The notes under the pieces: generated by a model
The model's database searches: none
Told to the model about the DNA's origin: nothing
What the model saw: only the letters and a program-made list of their open reading frames with translations
Shown here: in pieces, positions 11,047 through 21,560 of the stretch
Layout of the letters: the number at the start of each line of letters is the position of its first letter
Numbering within the stretch: position 1 is the stretch's first letter
Translations under genes and position numbers: made by a program
Source: Gigaspora rosea
Lineage: Eukaryota > Glomeromycota > Glomeromycetes > Diversisporales > Gigasporaceae
Reading direction: 5' to 3'
Length of the DNA: 64,000 nt
Assembly: GCA_003550325.1 (NCBI GenBank)
Contig: QKWP01000248.1
Span: 62,001-126,000, forward strand

Positions 11047-11807
11047 TTTTTTTTTTTTTTTAATCTTTGGCGGTCCCGTCAGGAAGTTTATTAGAACTTT
11101 TTAGTAGATTTACAGTTAGGAACGAGGATACAACTAGCCACACGTACATTTTTGGATGTCTAATTTAAGTGGTCCGCCCTAAGGTTCCACACTAGCTGCC
11201 ATACCTGCAACCCAACTAGGGGGCTGCCTATTTAAACCCTCTGATTATCTAACTCTGCCTCTATCCTTCTAATACTATACTTCTGACATGCCCCGGCATG
11301 ACACTTTTTAGTGAATACCCAAGACCGACAGCTGCACTACGCTACCATACTGGCGTAGATTCTACTGATGCGACACATGTCCCACCCAATTAGTCACATG
11401 GTTTCTTTCGACGACCGGCTACGGCTTTACCCATACACTTGCAGTCCGGTTTTCCGTGAACCACTGGTGTCGTCTACTACAGCCCTCGTAAAGTTCGTTT
11501 TCTGGTCTAGCACCCATCTCATCCGGTAATACCATTGTAACCATCCATCTACCTCCTTACTCGGGTCTTGCCAAGGGATTTCTGTTTTTCCGGTTTCCTG
11601 GATTTGATGGTGTAACAATACACCAATTCGCTTGGAAGCTTCTATTCAAGATGGTAGAGCCAAGATTACAGGTATTTTTACCCAACTGATCTGAGCCACA
11701 GTTATCGTATCACAGGCCTATGTTCCGAAAACGTCTCCAGTGGGATTCGAACTTTTGACCTGCTGCTTGGGGGTGACAACCTGCCAACTTCTCTAAGTCA
11801 CCATACC
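11047..11807 (-). mobile_element. tRNA-headed retroposon (long SINE-like), copy 1
   Basis: A complete insertion read on the minus strand: it starts GGTATGGTGACTTAGAGAAG, has a box-B-like GTTCGAATCCCAC about 60 bases in, and ends GCCAAAGATT plus a poly(A) of about 15-20. It is bounded by a perfect 16-bp TSD. At about 760 bp it is far longer than typical tRNA SINEs, and it shows no ORF beyond chance. Richer in G and C than its surroundings. Two more copies (12475, 16634) share the head and body. Mobilisation by a LINE is inferred from the poly(A), the TSD and the tail resemblance to the LINE at 5540-7463. Confidence 0.82.
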
Positions 11808-11823
11808 CATTCTTTACAGTATT
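11808..11823. repeat. Target-site duplication, right copy
   Basis: Perfect match to 11031-11046. Confidence 0.88.
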
Positions 11824-12474
11824 ATTTTTATATTATTACATATTATTGTAACTACTTTCGCAATTTGTCGCATCTAATTACTATATACAAAAAACTAGCC
11901 CTATACACTTATTTTCGCTCACTCTATAATTAGCTATTATCTTTGCTTCTTTGTTTTCTATTGTCTTTGCTTTGGCTATTTTTTTTGTTTTGGCTATACC
12001 TTCATTTCGCTCTTTTTTTCTAAATACTTCCTAAAAATAGTAAAAAAGTAAAAAAATAAAAAACATTTTTTAGAAGTGTTGGTATTTTTGCAAATTGTTA
12101 TAAAAATTTTATAAACTGCAAAAAAAGTCGCACAGTATCGAAGAAGTCAGAAATAAATAAAATAGAATAAAAATTAAAAAAATAAGTAAAAAAAAACAAA
12201 CAAAAAAACAAAAAATATAAGCAAACTAATAAAAAATAAATGAAGCCCCAAATTTTCATTTCTCTAAAGTAAGAGTTTATATTCTTGCAAATTCAGAAAT
12301 TGTGAAAGCCAGGTTAATGTTCTTGCAAAATGCCAAAAAGTCGCAAAGTGCCAAAAAAGTCTGGGTTGGTTTTTTTGCAAAGTGCCAGGAAGTAAGGGTT
12401 CTGTTCTCACAAAGTGTTGAAATAAAATAAATTAATAAAAAAAATTTAAAAATAAAACAAAAAAAACAAACAAG

Positions 12475-13573
12475 AGGGTGTGGCGACTTAGGGAAGTTGG
12501 TAAGTTGTCACCCCCCAAGTGGCAGGTCTTGAGTTCAAATCCTACTGGCGACGCTTTTGAAAAAATAGACCTGTGTTCCGGTAACTGTTTTTTGTCGATC
12601 GGTTGGGTACATCATCTGTAGTCCTTGGTTACCATCTTGAATGGGAGTTTTCGGACAAAGTTGTGTCTCATGACACAGACAAATCCAAGGAACCGGAGAA
12701 ACAGAAACCCATTTGGCAAGTCCTGAGTAAGGAGGTGGCTCTGATCTTCGACGGTGCTAACCAAAACTGGAATATTGGACCGAAACCGGGGAACCGGACG
12801 TTGTCCTTGGGGACAAGGTCTACCAACCTGGCCGCCGGAGTCGCACCAGAGGAAAAGGACCCATGTTGAGGAATTGGGGACCAAGGGGAGAAAAACCATA
12901 ATGGCACCTAATACCGGGTAGATCAACCCTTCCGGGCCAACTGGATTGGAAGTCTGGGAAAACGGTGAAGGACCGGTAGGAAAGTGATGGTGGGTACTGG
13001 GGTTGGAGCGAACCTTATAAGGGCTAAAGTAGGTAATGGTAGCGGTTGGGTATCCCCTGACTGCAAGTTGCTTGCCTCGGTGAGTGCGTAAGTTACCGAA
13101 GTGTAGGTAATACCTGTGTGGGACAGGGACTGCTCTACCAAGTTTACCCGCGAGGATAAATTAGTCCTAAGGGGATGTAGGTAGCATCCGGGACTGTCTT
13201 NNNNNNNNNNNNNNNNNNNNNNNNNNNNNNNNNNNNNNNNNNNNNNNNNNNNNNNNNNNNNNNNNNNNNNNNNNNNNNNNNNNNNNNNNNNNNNNNNNNN
13301 NNNNNNNNNNNNNNNNNNNNNNNNNNNNNNNNNNNNNNNNNNNNNNNNNNNNNNNNNNNNNNNNNNNNNNNNNNNNNNNNNNNNNNNNNNNNNNNNNNNN
13401 NNNNNNNNNNNNNNNNNNNNNNNNNNNNNNNNNNNNNNNNNNNNNNNNNNNNNNNNNNNNNNNNNNNNNNNNNNNNNNNNNNNNNNNNNNNNNNNNNNNN
13501 NNNNNNNNNNNNNNNNNNNNNNNNNNNNNNNNNNNNNNNNNNNNNNNNNNNNNNNNNNNNNAAAAAAAAAAAA
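12475..13573 (+). mobile_element. tRNA-headed retroposon, copy 2 (contains assembly gap)
   Basis: It starts GGGTGTGGCGACTTAGGGAA, with box-B-like GAGTTCAAATCC at about 12532. The body (12620-12870, with ACCATCTTGAATGGGAG, ACAGACAAATCCAAG and CCGGAGTCGCACC) matches copy 3 closely on the opposite strand. The 3' part is replaced by a run of Ns, after which a poly(A) resumes. Flanking A/C-rich sequence (AAAACAAACAA) occurs at both ends, consistent with a TSD. It sits inside the minisatellite of element R copy 1. Confidence 0.75.
13201..13561. other. Assembly gap (run of N)
   Basis: 361 undetermined bases inside retroposon copy 2. Any open frame crossing it is meaningless. Confidence 0.99.
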
Positions 13574-14060
13574 CAAACAAAAAACATAAAATAAAAAATA
13601 AATAAAGCGAAATCTTGCAAGAACTTGCAAAAACTTGCAAAACTTGCACCCATTTCTTTAAAGAAGCATTTCTGGAAATTTAGAAATTGCTAAAGAAATC
13701 AGTTGTGTGTTTTTGCAAAGTGGCAGAAGTCTAAATTGGCATTGGTTTTTTTGCAAAGGGCTGGTATTTTTGTAAAGTACAAAAAAAATTTAAAAAAAAT
13801 AAATAAAAAAAACAAAAAAACAAAATGAAAGCAAAAAAAATAAAAACAAAAAAAAACAAACAAAATAAAAAAACAAACTGAAATAAAAAACAATATAAAT
13901 AGAAGATCTAATTTATAAACAAAAGATCTAATCTGATCTTGTATACAGATTTGTAGATTAATTTCGATATATTTAAAATATTTCGAAAATATAGTCCAAT
14001 GTGCCCTTGGTATGGCCCAGGTTACATATCTACTAATCTAGTCAGTCCTTTCAAACATTT
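13574..14060. repeat. Element R minisatellite and right core
   Basis: Continuation of element R after the retroposon: A/C-rich tract, TTGCAAGAACTTGCAAAAAC, a further A-rich tract, then AGAAGATCTAAT and AAACAAAAGATCTAATCTGA, matching 31720-32240 of copy 2. Confidence 0.7.
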
Positions 14061-14268
14061 TTAAAATATTTCAAAACCTGAAATATTTCGAAATACATTG
14101 TGAAATATTTTAAAATAAATTGCATATGTGAAAACTTTCAAAAGATTTTGCAGATTTGCAAGATCTTTCGAAAGATTGTGCTACTATAAATTTGCTGATA
14201 TATACCAGATACTATTTGATATTACACAACTATTATTCTAATACATTATGCATGTATATAAATTTCTT

Positions 14269-14494
14269 GTTGCAGCTAATACTGAAAACGGCTGATACTG
14301 AAATTTTGACCTACTTTGATATGAAATTTTAAAATTTTTTTGTGGAGATTTTTTCATTTTTGTCTTATAGGATTAGGGTGAGGTTTGGGAGTAGATTTAA
14401 TATTTAAAGCGTATTTGTGGATTTTAGCAGAGCTTATAGTTTCAAATCGACATCACAAATTTCAGCATCAGCCATTTTCAGCATCAGCTGCAAC
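14269..14494. mobile_element. MITE family F, copy 1 (7-bp target duplication)
   Basis: 226 bp with inverted ends GTTGCAGCTRATRCTGAAAA followed by a second CTGATRCTGAAATTT motif. It is flanked by ATTTCTT on both sides. The centre carries a degenerate telomere-like stretch (GGATTAGGGTGAGGTTTGGG). A second copy at 33644-34078 also has a 7-bp TSD. Confidence 0.8.
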
Positions 14495-15044
14495 ATTTCT
14501 TATTATATCTTCTAAGCTTCTCTAATAATAATATTACTAAATATTTGGTTTGTAAGATAGCCAAGTAGACAAGATAAAATTTCTGGGTCATACGTAACTT
14601 AGTGCAACAGGTCGCATCTGGGTACAGATTAAGATAGCCGGATGATGCTGGGCTTGCAATTGCAAAGTAGTAACTACTAGAATTAGCTTAATTAGTTGAT
14701 TCAATTTGTATTTAAGCACCGACAAGACTGTCAAAGTAATAAAAAAAAAATAATAATATTACTAAATTGTATAGTTAGTTATTATTCTTTATATATTTTC
14801 AATTATTTAAAGGATTTCTCCGCAATAAATATAATAAAAAAAAATATACAAATGAATTACTTTCTTCTGTACTATCATCATTAATCATTTATTTACATTT
14901 TTTTATTTTTATTGCTCAACAAATGAAATTTTGTTGACGTAGTAATTGTTAGTTACTTATAACTTCAACAAGTAAAATATAAAAAAATTAAACAAATATT
15001 ATTATAATTAATAACTTCAATTATAGCAATGTAATAAATTAAAT
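14495..15044. other. AT-rich intergenic sequence
   Basis: No convincing coding frame. A GGTCGCATCTGGGTACAG segment near 14610 is unusual in composition but matches nothing else here. Confidence 0.35.
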
Positions 15045-15720
15045 ACAGATTTAATATACAATATGATCAGTTATAAATTATAATCAATCTAACAATTTGA
15101 CTGATTAAGCATATTAACTAATTAAAATATATGTTTGATTATGATCAATTATATATTTTAACTAATTAACTGATTTTGACCGATTAAACAATTTTGATCA
15201 ATTAAACAATTTTGACCGATTAAAGGTAGAGTACAACATCTATTATTTTCATATATAATCATTGTACAAAAAAATTTTTATATAGGGGCAAAAAATATGC
15301 TACTGATAAGGATTTTTAAAAACACAACCAATTTTAGCCAAAATTTTGTGACATATAAGTCAAAACCTTCTATTTATAGTAGTAAAATTTTAAAGCCATA
15401 TATTATATTAAAAAATTCTACTTGTATATATCATTAATTTGCCTAGGATGATTGAGATTTGTCTAGATAGTGCAATATAAATAACATACAATAACATATA
15501 ATCATCATCTGTTTTCAATTGAATATTATTGTAAAAAAAATTAGTAATATAATCACTATTAAAATGTAGATCATTGTACTCTACCCTTAAACAATTTTTA
15601 TTTATCAAATGATTTGACTGATTAAATAATTTTGATCAATCAAAGTATATAATCGATCATAAATTATTTATCTTGTGCATGTTTGATCAATAACTAATTA
15701 CAAAAAATTTGACCAATTTC
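15045..15720. repeat. Short tandem repeat of TTTGACCGATTAAACAA type, split by a MITE
   Basis: Units of about 20 bases built on TTGATCAATTAAACAATTTT and TTGACCGATTAAACAATTTT run on both sides of the MITE at 15224-15586. The unit itself is close to palindromic around GATC. Confidence 0.7.
15224..15586 (-). mobile_element. MITE family C (piggyBac-like, TTAA target), copy 2
   Basis: 363 bp, TTAA on both sides, ends (A/G)GGTAGAGTACAA. The GATTAAACAA repeat it landed in is restored exactly when the element and one TTAA are ignored, which fixes the target. In reverse complement its subterminal CATTTTAATAGTGATTATAT matches copy 1. Confidence 0.8.
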
Positions 15721-16579
15721 AATCTCTAATAGTAATATTTAAAAATAAATATTATATTTTGAATTATTTAAATTTATTTTATAAAACAAAAAGTTTATAT
15801 TCTTATAAGCTAAAAATATTAAATTTAAAGAAATTTCTTATCCAAAAAATAATTTACAACATTTTGGTAATTTTTTTTAAATATTGGTTTTAAAAATATA
15901 GTTTTAATGCAAAATTGTAGTTTATATAAAGAATAACAACTTTTATTATTGCTCTTTAAATAATTTACTTGTAAAAAATTATGGCTTGTATTAGAAGTAA
16001 AATTTTTTTATAGATAAAGACATATAAAATTTGAGAAAATCTAAAGAAAAAATTTTATAGTAAAAGTTCCAAAACAGAAACTTTAAACTTTTATTACACT
16101 AAGTTTTTTAATAATTCTAAAAAATTTTTATAATAAAGTTGATAAAACAGTACTAATTTATATTTTTATTTAGAAAGTAGATAGCTAAGAGTAAATTTAT
16201 TTATCACCTTATGCAATATGCCTTATATGTTGCTCTCCCAATCAAATTTCAAAATCAGGTATAATGCTATATGATCAAAAAATTCAAAAAAATGTTTATT
16301 TTGTCAAAAATTGTTTATAAATTAAAATTAAATATATGAAACTACTCTTAGGGCCATGCTATTAATTACCTTATTATTTTTTGTCACAAATCATAATTTA
16401 AAATGAAATCTACATTTTCTACTTAACCTGCTAGCCTTCTAAAACCCACTAATACTTGTTTATTATAATTTTTTTAAAACTATCCCTAACTTTAAACCCC
16501 TAACCCTAAAAAATGCATTTCAAAAAAAATTAGTTTTCAAGATTTTATACTATAATTTCATTTTAATCTGTATTTAATT
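15721..16579. other. AT-rich intergenic sequence with a telomere-like patch
   Basis: Mostly featureless. At 16485-16515 CCCTAACTTTAAACCCCTAA is followed by CCCTAAA, between partly inverted AATTTAAAATGAAATC and GATTAAAATGAAATTAT sequences, so it may be another degraded MITE. Confidence 0.35.
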
Positions 16580-18051
16580 ATAATCTGGCACATTTTTATT
16601 AGAGGCCTACTCCCCTTTCTTTTTTTTTTTTTTAATATTAGGGGTGAAGCTCCTGCTCCAAACTTTATTAATATTTAAGTAGATTGATATTTGGTAGTGC
16701 TGTAAGTATATACATATTATATACAAGTATTAAGACTAGAACTTCAGGCTATAAACCTTTTATCCATAGCTAAAACCCACCAGAGCATTCTATATTCCCA
16801 TTTATATAGTTGACCTGGATTTGTACATCTCTTTTCAACTAACAATTAACATCTACATGTCTGCCACTTTACCCACATTTCCTAATTCATCACTTCTAAT
16901 TTGGTATGTGTGCCATGTAGGCGCTTTATGCTTCCAAGTTGATGTACCTGAAATCTGGTTACCCAAAAAATCCCTTACTAGCGTACTTTTTGGGAGTTCA
17001 TATCTCAAGTCATGCAGCTGCCTCTACTACATTGGGTAAGTATCTCAAGCCTGCATACTGCTGCAACCAGTCAGTTTTACTGCGACTTGAGGACCAGGAT
17101 TTAACGTTCTGAATTTGAAAATGTATAAACAACTGTATTTCCCGCTATGGTAGCAAGATATCTGGGCATGTTTTGCAAATGCTTCCATACTGAATATAGT
17201 TGAATGGCATTATGAGGCTAGAGAGAACCTGATTACCACTGCATGCACTTATACTAGCATATACCCTTATTAGTGGTCCCAAATCCTCTTAGCTTCCAAA
17301 AACTTCTATATGGGTATGCCCAGAGCTCTGTTAGGTCTTGACATGTACATTCCTCTATGCTTCTGCTTCCTACTGGCTGATTAGTTCTGTCTGCCCTTGC
17401 GAAGTTCACTAAACCTCAATACTCAGTTAGTTACTCTTTGGATCCTTTTCCCAAGTCATTCCAGACTACCAATTCAGTTGGCCCGGAAAGATCAGTTCGC
17501 CAGGCTTTAGGTGCCTAAGGTTTCTCTTTTCTTGGTTTATACTTCTATAACACATAACTTTTTTTTTAGTGCGACTCCGGTGACCAGGTTGGTGGGTCCC
17601 CGTTTGCAAAGGGGCTCTTGCTCGTCCAGATTTCCTGGTCAGTCATCGCTAAAATCCTTTTCCCCAATACCATCGAAAGTCCAGCTACCTCTCCACTCGA
17701 GGCTTGCTAAATGGGTTTCAATTGTTCTGGTCTCTTGGATTTGTCTGTGTAACTTATACAACTATGCCAAAGCTCCCATTCAAGATGGTGGTACCAAGAT
17801 TACAAGTAATATACCTGACCGGTCGATAAACAAATATTACCATAATACAGACCTATTTTCCAATTTGTTTCTAGTGAAATTTGAACTTTAGACCTGCCAC
17901 TTGAGAGGTGACAACTAGACAGCTTCTTTATGTAGCCACACTCTTTCCCCTTCTTCTTTTTTAATATATATATAGTTAGATTTCTTATATATAATTTCTA
18001 CTTTTTACTCTTTTCCCTTCTAAAAAAATCATCTGATTTTTGTCACTCCTC
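16580..18051 (-). mobile_element. MITE family A, copy 3, split by a retroposon
   Basis: The two halves (16580-16620 and 17944-18051) join into the family A sequence with one end degraded (CTGGCACATTTTTATTAGAG instead of the intact end). The other end, TTTTTGTCACTCCTC then TTA, is intact. The retroposon inserted in its CCCCTTTCTT tract. Confidence 0.75.
16621..17943 (-). mobile_element. tRNA-headed retroposon, copy 3
   Basis: About 1.3 kb on the minus strand with a poly(A) shown as T-run 16620-16633. The head (17943 downward) reads GAGTGTGGCTACATAAAGAA with a decayed box B (AGTTCAAATTTCAC). Segments TACCACCATCTTGAATGGG, CACAGACAAATCCAAGAG and CACCGGAGTCGCAC match copy 2. The 3' tail (AATAAAGTTTGGAGCAGGAG) differs from copy 1 but keeps AATCTACT and AATAAA at the same places. 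The TSD is about 15 bp, CCCCTTTCTTTTTT against CCCCTTCTTCTTTTTT. Confidence 0.78.
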
Positions 18052-18432
18052 TTAAAATTCTAACAAAAAAATTACTTGCAAGATTTTACTATAAATCACT
18101 TTTCTTTTATCCCTATATACAATCTATACCTATCTGACTCTAACCAATAAAAAAAATAGATTATTTTAATTGTTTTGCTTTTATATTACATCTAATTTTA
18201 TGATTTGTAGCAGGTGCAACAACATCGCATATGCAATGTATAAATTATTTCTATAGCTAAAATTAATATTTAAAGCTTTATTTAAAAAATTTAAAATTTT
18301 AAAATCTATACAAGCAAATTTGCCTGCATTAAAATTTAAAAGATAAGTAATTTTGTAAAAAAAATTACTTATAGTTTTTAAACAATTTTTCAAAAACTAC
18401 TAATTCAAATGTATGAATTTTAATATATTATA

Positions 18433-18605
18433 CAGTCTTCCACCTCTATAATTACATAGTTTGTATCAAAAAAATTAGTAACTATAAAAGAATGTAATTA
18501 TATAGAAATCTTTTTTTATAAGTTTATTAATAAATTGTCTCAAAATTTAATGTAATTGTACAGGTATTGTAATTATATAGGAAGTGATCATAGGGAAGGA
18601 AACTG
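18433..18605. mobile_element. Mariner-type MITE, family M, copy b
   Basis: 173 bp between TA dinucleotides (18431-18432, 18606-18607). The ends CAGTCTTCCACCTCTATAAT and the inverse of CAGTTTCCTTCCCTATGATC match family M, with internal TATAATTACATAG units. Decayed relative to the copy at 62096. Confidence 0.65.
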
Positions 18606-18669
18606 TAGTCCAAGATTTATTTATAGTAAATTTTAACTAATTTAAATTAGTAGCTGCTAAAAAAATTAT

Positions 18670-18855
18670 AACCAAATAATGAAACTAAACCTAAACATAT
18701 TCATAAACTTTAAACTGAACCAACTCTAAAGTTCAATACTGAACTAAACTTAAAATAGTATTTTACAAAATTTTCAAGTTCAAGTTCAGTTCAATATTGA
18801 ACTAAACCTGAACCTAAAATATAAACTTGGATAGTTTTGAACAACTTTGAATACT
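18670..18855. repeat. GTTCAAGTTCAGTTCA-type repeat, copy 1
   Basis: Dense hexamer-like repeats of GAACTAAACCTGAA and its inverse TTCAAGTTCAGTTC around a short centre. The overall layout is inverted, and 34160-34335 has a cleaner version. Possibly a MITE with repeated ends. Confidence 0.6.
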
Positions 18856-19101
18856 TGAACAAAATATAGTTAGAACATGTTTTATATACAATACTACAAG
18901 TAATATATAGTAAATAGTTAAAGCTATATATAAGAGTAAAATTATTTTAGAGTTTAAAACTAAATCCAAAAATTTTTTGATCTATTTTATCTAAAAATAA
19001 ACTTTTTTGATACTTTTTTTAAATAAATAAAATTATAAAAGCATAAATATATAAATTTTATTTGCTTTTACTTATAATAAGTTTTAATTTGCTTTAATAA
19101 A

Positions 19102-19427
19102 GACAAAATAGAACCCCGGACATCTAGTACAGAGGTTATACACTAGTTATATATTATACATTTCAGCAAAAAAACCCTGAAATTTAAGAAGCAGAAAAAC
19201 TATTTTTGGCAATTATCTTGGTATGCAGTAGTCCAATTTGAATGAACTTTTTTTAAATGAAGCTCTCAGTAAGGCGCATCTAACAAAAAAAGGTTCGTTC
19301 AATTCTGATCACTAGATCAAAAGTTATTTAAATAAATATAGTTTTGTTATTTTTAGCAAATTAGGTTAAAATTGGCCAAAATCTAGTTATAATTTATATG
19401 AGAGATGTCCAGGTCCTGACAAAATAG
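19102..19427 (-). mobile_element. MITE family B (MULE-like), copy 2 with target duplication
   Basis: The element is 19112-19417, flanked by a perfect 10-base GACAAAATAG (19102-19111 and 19418-19427). It is inverted relative to copy 1. A target of 9-10 bp together with AACCCCGGACATC ends points to the Mutator-like group. Non-coding. Confidence 0.85.
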
Positions 19428-20007
19428 AGCTTTTTAAAAATAAATTTCAGTGGCATTACTAGTTAAAGTTATTAAAATTAATAATATTTCAATCATATAT
19501 ATCAATATTTAATTTTAAAGATATACATTTATAGATTAAAAAAATAAGCTTCAAATATTAATACTTTTTTTTAATATACAGATTTATAAGATCTAAATTT
19601 TATTGCTTAAATACTTTCAAATTACTATATAATTTTTTTGATATCTTTTTTGCTAATTTTCTAAAATAACTATTAATTTCTATTTTAATTATATAGTTTA
19701 ATTCTTAATATTATTCTTTTTTATAATATATTATAATTTACTATACAAATACCTGAGTACAATTTAATTTTACATAGTAAAAATTTTGATTTGTACTCCT
19801 GGATACTTTGTATAATAGAGTGTATATTGTATGAGGTTTTTTGTAAAAAGTATATATTAGCCTATAAGTAAAAAAAATTATTATTAGTAAATCAGTCTTT
19901 GATTTATATTTGGGTCTTTTACAAAATACTACAACAAATAGCCTTAAAATATACCTAGTACAAATTAAAGATTACCAATCAAAGGAGATATCTTTTACAT
20001 TAAATTA
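19428..20007. other. AT-rich sequence left of the large LINE
   Basis: No coding frame or repeat recognised. Ends at the LINE target duplication. Confidence 0.4.
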
Positions 20008-20021
20008 CTGTATTTCTAATT
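20008..20021. repeat. Target-site duplication of the large LINE, left copy
   Basis: CTGTATTTCTAATT, repeated perfectly at 27737-27750. Confidence 0.85.
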
Positions 20022-20328
20022 TTATATATATATATATATATATTTTTTTTTCGCGAGGTCTTTCTTCAATTTCTTTTATTAATGAAATATATTAATCAAA
20101 TACTAGTATACATATATTTAATTCATCTATATTTCTAAACTACGGATTTGAGGTTAGGGCTGGTTTACCCTCGACCTAAGCTTGCCAATTAGGTAAGAAA
20201 GGTCAAACCTCACTGGACTACTGAATCTATGTGTATTGCCTTTAGATTATGTTTTATGAACTCTGTTACCTATCTTCTATAATATAGTTCTTCCCTCCAC
20301 GTTTTACCTTCCAAGTTTTGACTTTTTA

Positions 20329-21282
20329 CTATCGGATACCTTTTGGCTCTTTGTTTTGCCTTTCTACCTGCCGGCTTGGAATCCATATTTGTGTATATAA
20401 TTTTTTTATTATCTTGTACTGGAATTCAATGTTTTCTTTTTGAGTCTCGTCAGTACCAAATGGAGGTTGTATCTTTTCCGTTATTATTCCTATCTTTATT
20501 TTACTTTCTCTTGATAAGTATATTTCTCGAAACTTCCTTTGAAATTCTTTTATTTGTTCGTTTGACAGCATATTTCGTCTTCTACTTTTGTTGCCCTTCG
20601 TTACTTCATCTATGGTTTCTTCTAATATTTCTTCTAACATCACTGCATTCTTCTCGCAGATTATCCAGTGTTTTTCATCTTCTATTTCTTCTGCGCATCT
20701 TGGGCACGTGACGTCCGAATTTTGTAAAGGGTTCCTAATATACATATTTAATGCTACCGGCAGTTCATTAGTAATTAATTTTACCTGGAATGCTTTTATT
20801 TTCGATTGTTCATTACTTGTATGTCTTGAAAGTGGTCTGTTGTTATGGCTTATTAGCCTGTAAGTTGCTTGCCAGTTTATTTTCATCTCAGTTGACATTA
20901 TCTCTGTTATCCTCTGTTGACTCATCCACCTTGCGTAATTTCTGCTCCTAAATAATTCTTTCATTAACTCGTTACTTGTCCTCATCACAAACTCTCCCTC
21001 CATAGTCAACATAAATGTATCTTGCAGCGCATGATTAATTCTCATGTCCGTTATTACAGTCTCTGAGGCATCCATCATGAATTCTTCTTTTTCTTTTTTC
21101 ACCTTTATTTCAATATCTAAATCTTTTCTCCTTATTATTGTTATTATACATTTTATTAGTATCCCTAGGTCGTGTTTGTAGAACTCTCGATTTTGGTGTG
21201 GCAGTAAGTTCATATGTTTATTTAATATTTGTTTCAGATTTTCAGCATTCGTTGTTATTTTAACTTTACTCTTGTGTTTCAC
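20329..21282 (-). pseudogene. LINE ORF2 C-terminus: degenerate RNase H and C-C-H-C knuckle
   Basis: A 317-residue open stretch. Near its start VKITTNAENLKQIL aligns with the RNase H strand that in the truncated LINE reads VKIYTDSIVVVESL, so the usual TDS is TNA here and the catalytic aspartate is lost. DLDIEIKVKKEKEE then occupies the place of the VKxKGHS region, without the histidine motif. The centre, RNYARWMSQQRITEI followed by LITNELPVALN, leads to CPRCAEEIEDEKHWIIC (C-x2-C-x8-H-x3-C), the knuckle found in all three LINEs. The knuckle is intact though RNase H is not, which may mean separate constraint or simply chance decay. Confidence 0.75.
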
Positions 21283-21560
21283 ACATATACATATTATTGC
21301 TAGGATAATTAAGGTATTCTTTATTGTTGAAGGCCAGGCTCTTGCTTGTATCAGTTTTTGTTTAGTAATATCTTCAATCTCCCACTATGTTCTTGTCTTT
21401 GTTTCTTCTCCTTTCTTCTCTATCTTTTGAACACCTATTTTTGCTATGACTGTTCTCAGAAGTTTTAATTCTCTGTATATTTTCAACAGTTCCTCTGCAC
21501 TTTTGGAAATATCCTCGACATTTCATAAATCTGATTTTCTTTTCTTGTTAATACCCTTTG

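Larger units (their letters stand above)
10551..14198. mobile_element. Element R, copy 1: TIR element with palindromic subterminal repeats, two retroposons inserted
   Basis: The inverted ends are of TAGCAAA/CAGCAAA type (10552 and 14191-14197). Inside the ends lie short self-complementary repeats on GAAATCTTTCAAAAG and TTGCAAAATATT. Inside those is a core of about 1.4 kb shared with copy 2 (30660-32553): TCGCAGGAG, TTTCGCAATATTTCGCA, a TTTATTTA tract, CTACTTTCGCAATTTGTCGC, TATACAAAAAACTAGCCCTA, a minisatellite with TTGCAAGAACTTGC, and AGAAGATCTAAT. The extra length relative to copy 2 is explained by the retroposons at 11047-11807 and 12475-13573. No protein is seen, so it is non-autonomous. 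Confidence 0.65.

Noticed and set aside
11427-12926. Open frames inside the retroposons (63-104 codons)
   Set aside because: They are not conserved in frame between copies and lack any domain; the copies are non-coding.
12923-13653. Long minus-strand open frames of 160-235 codons
   Set aside because: They run through the 361-N gap and A/C-rich tracts that read as poly-Phe; the open length is an artefact.
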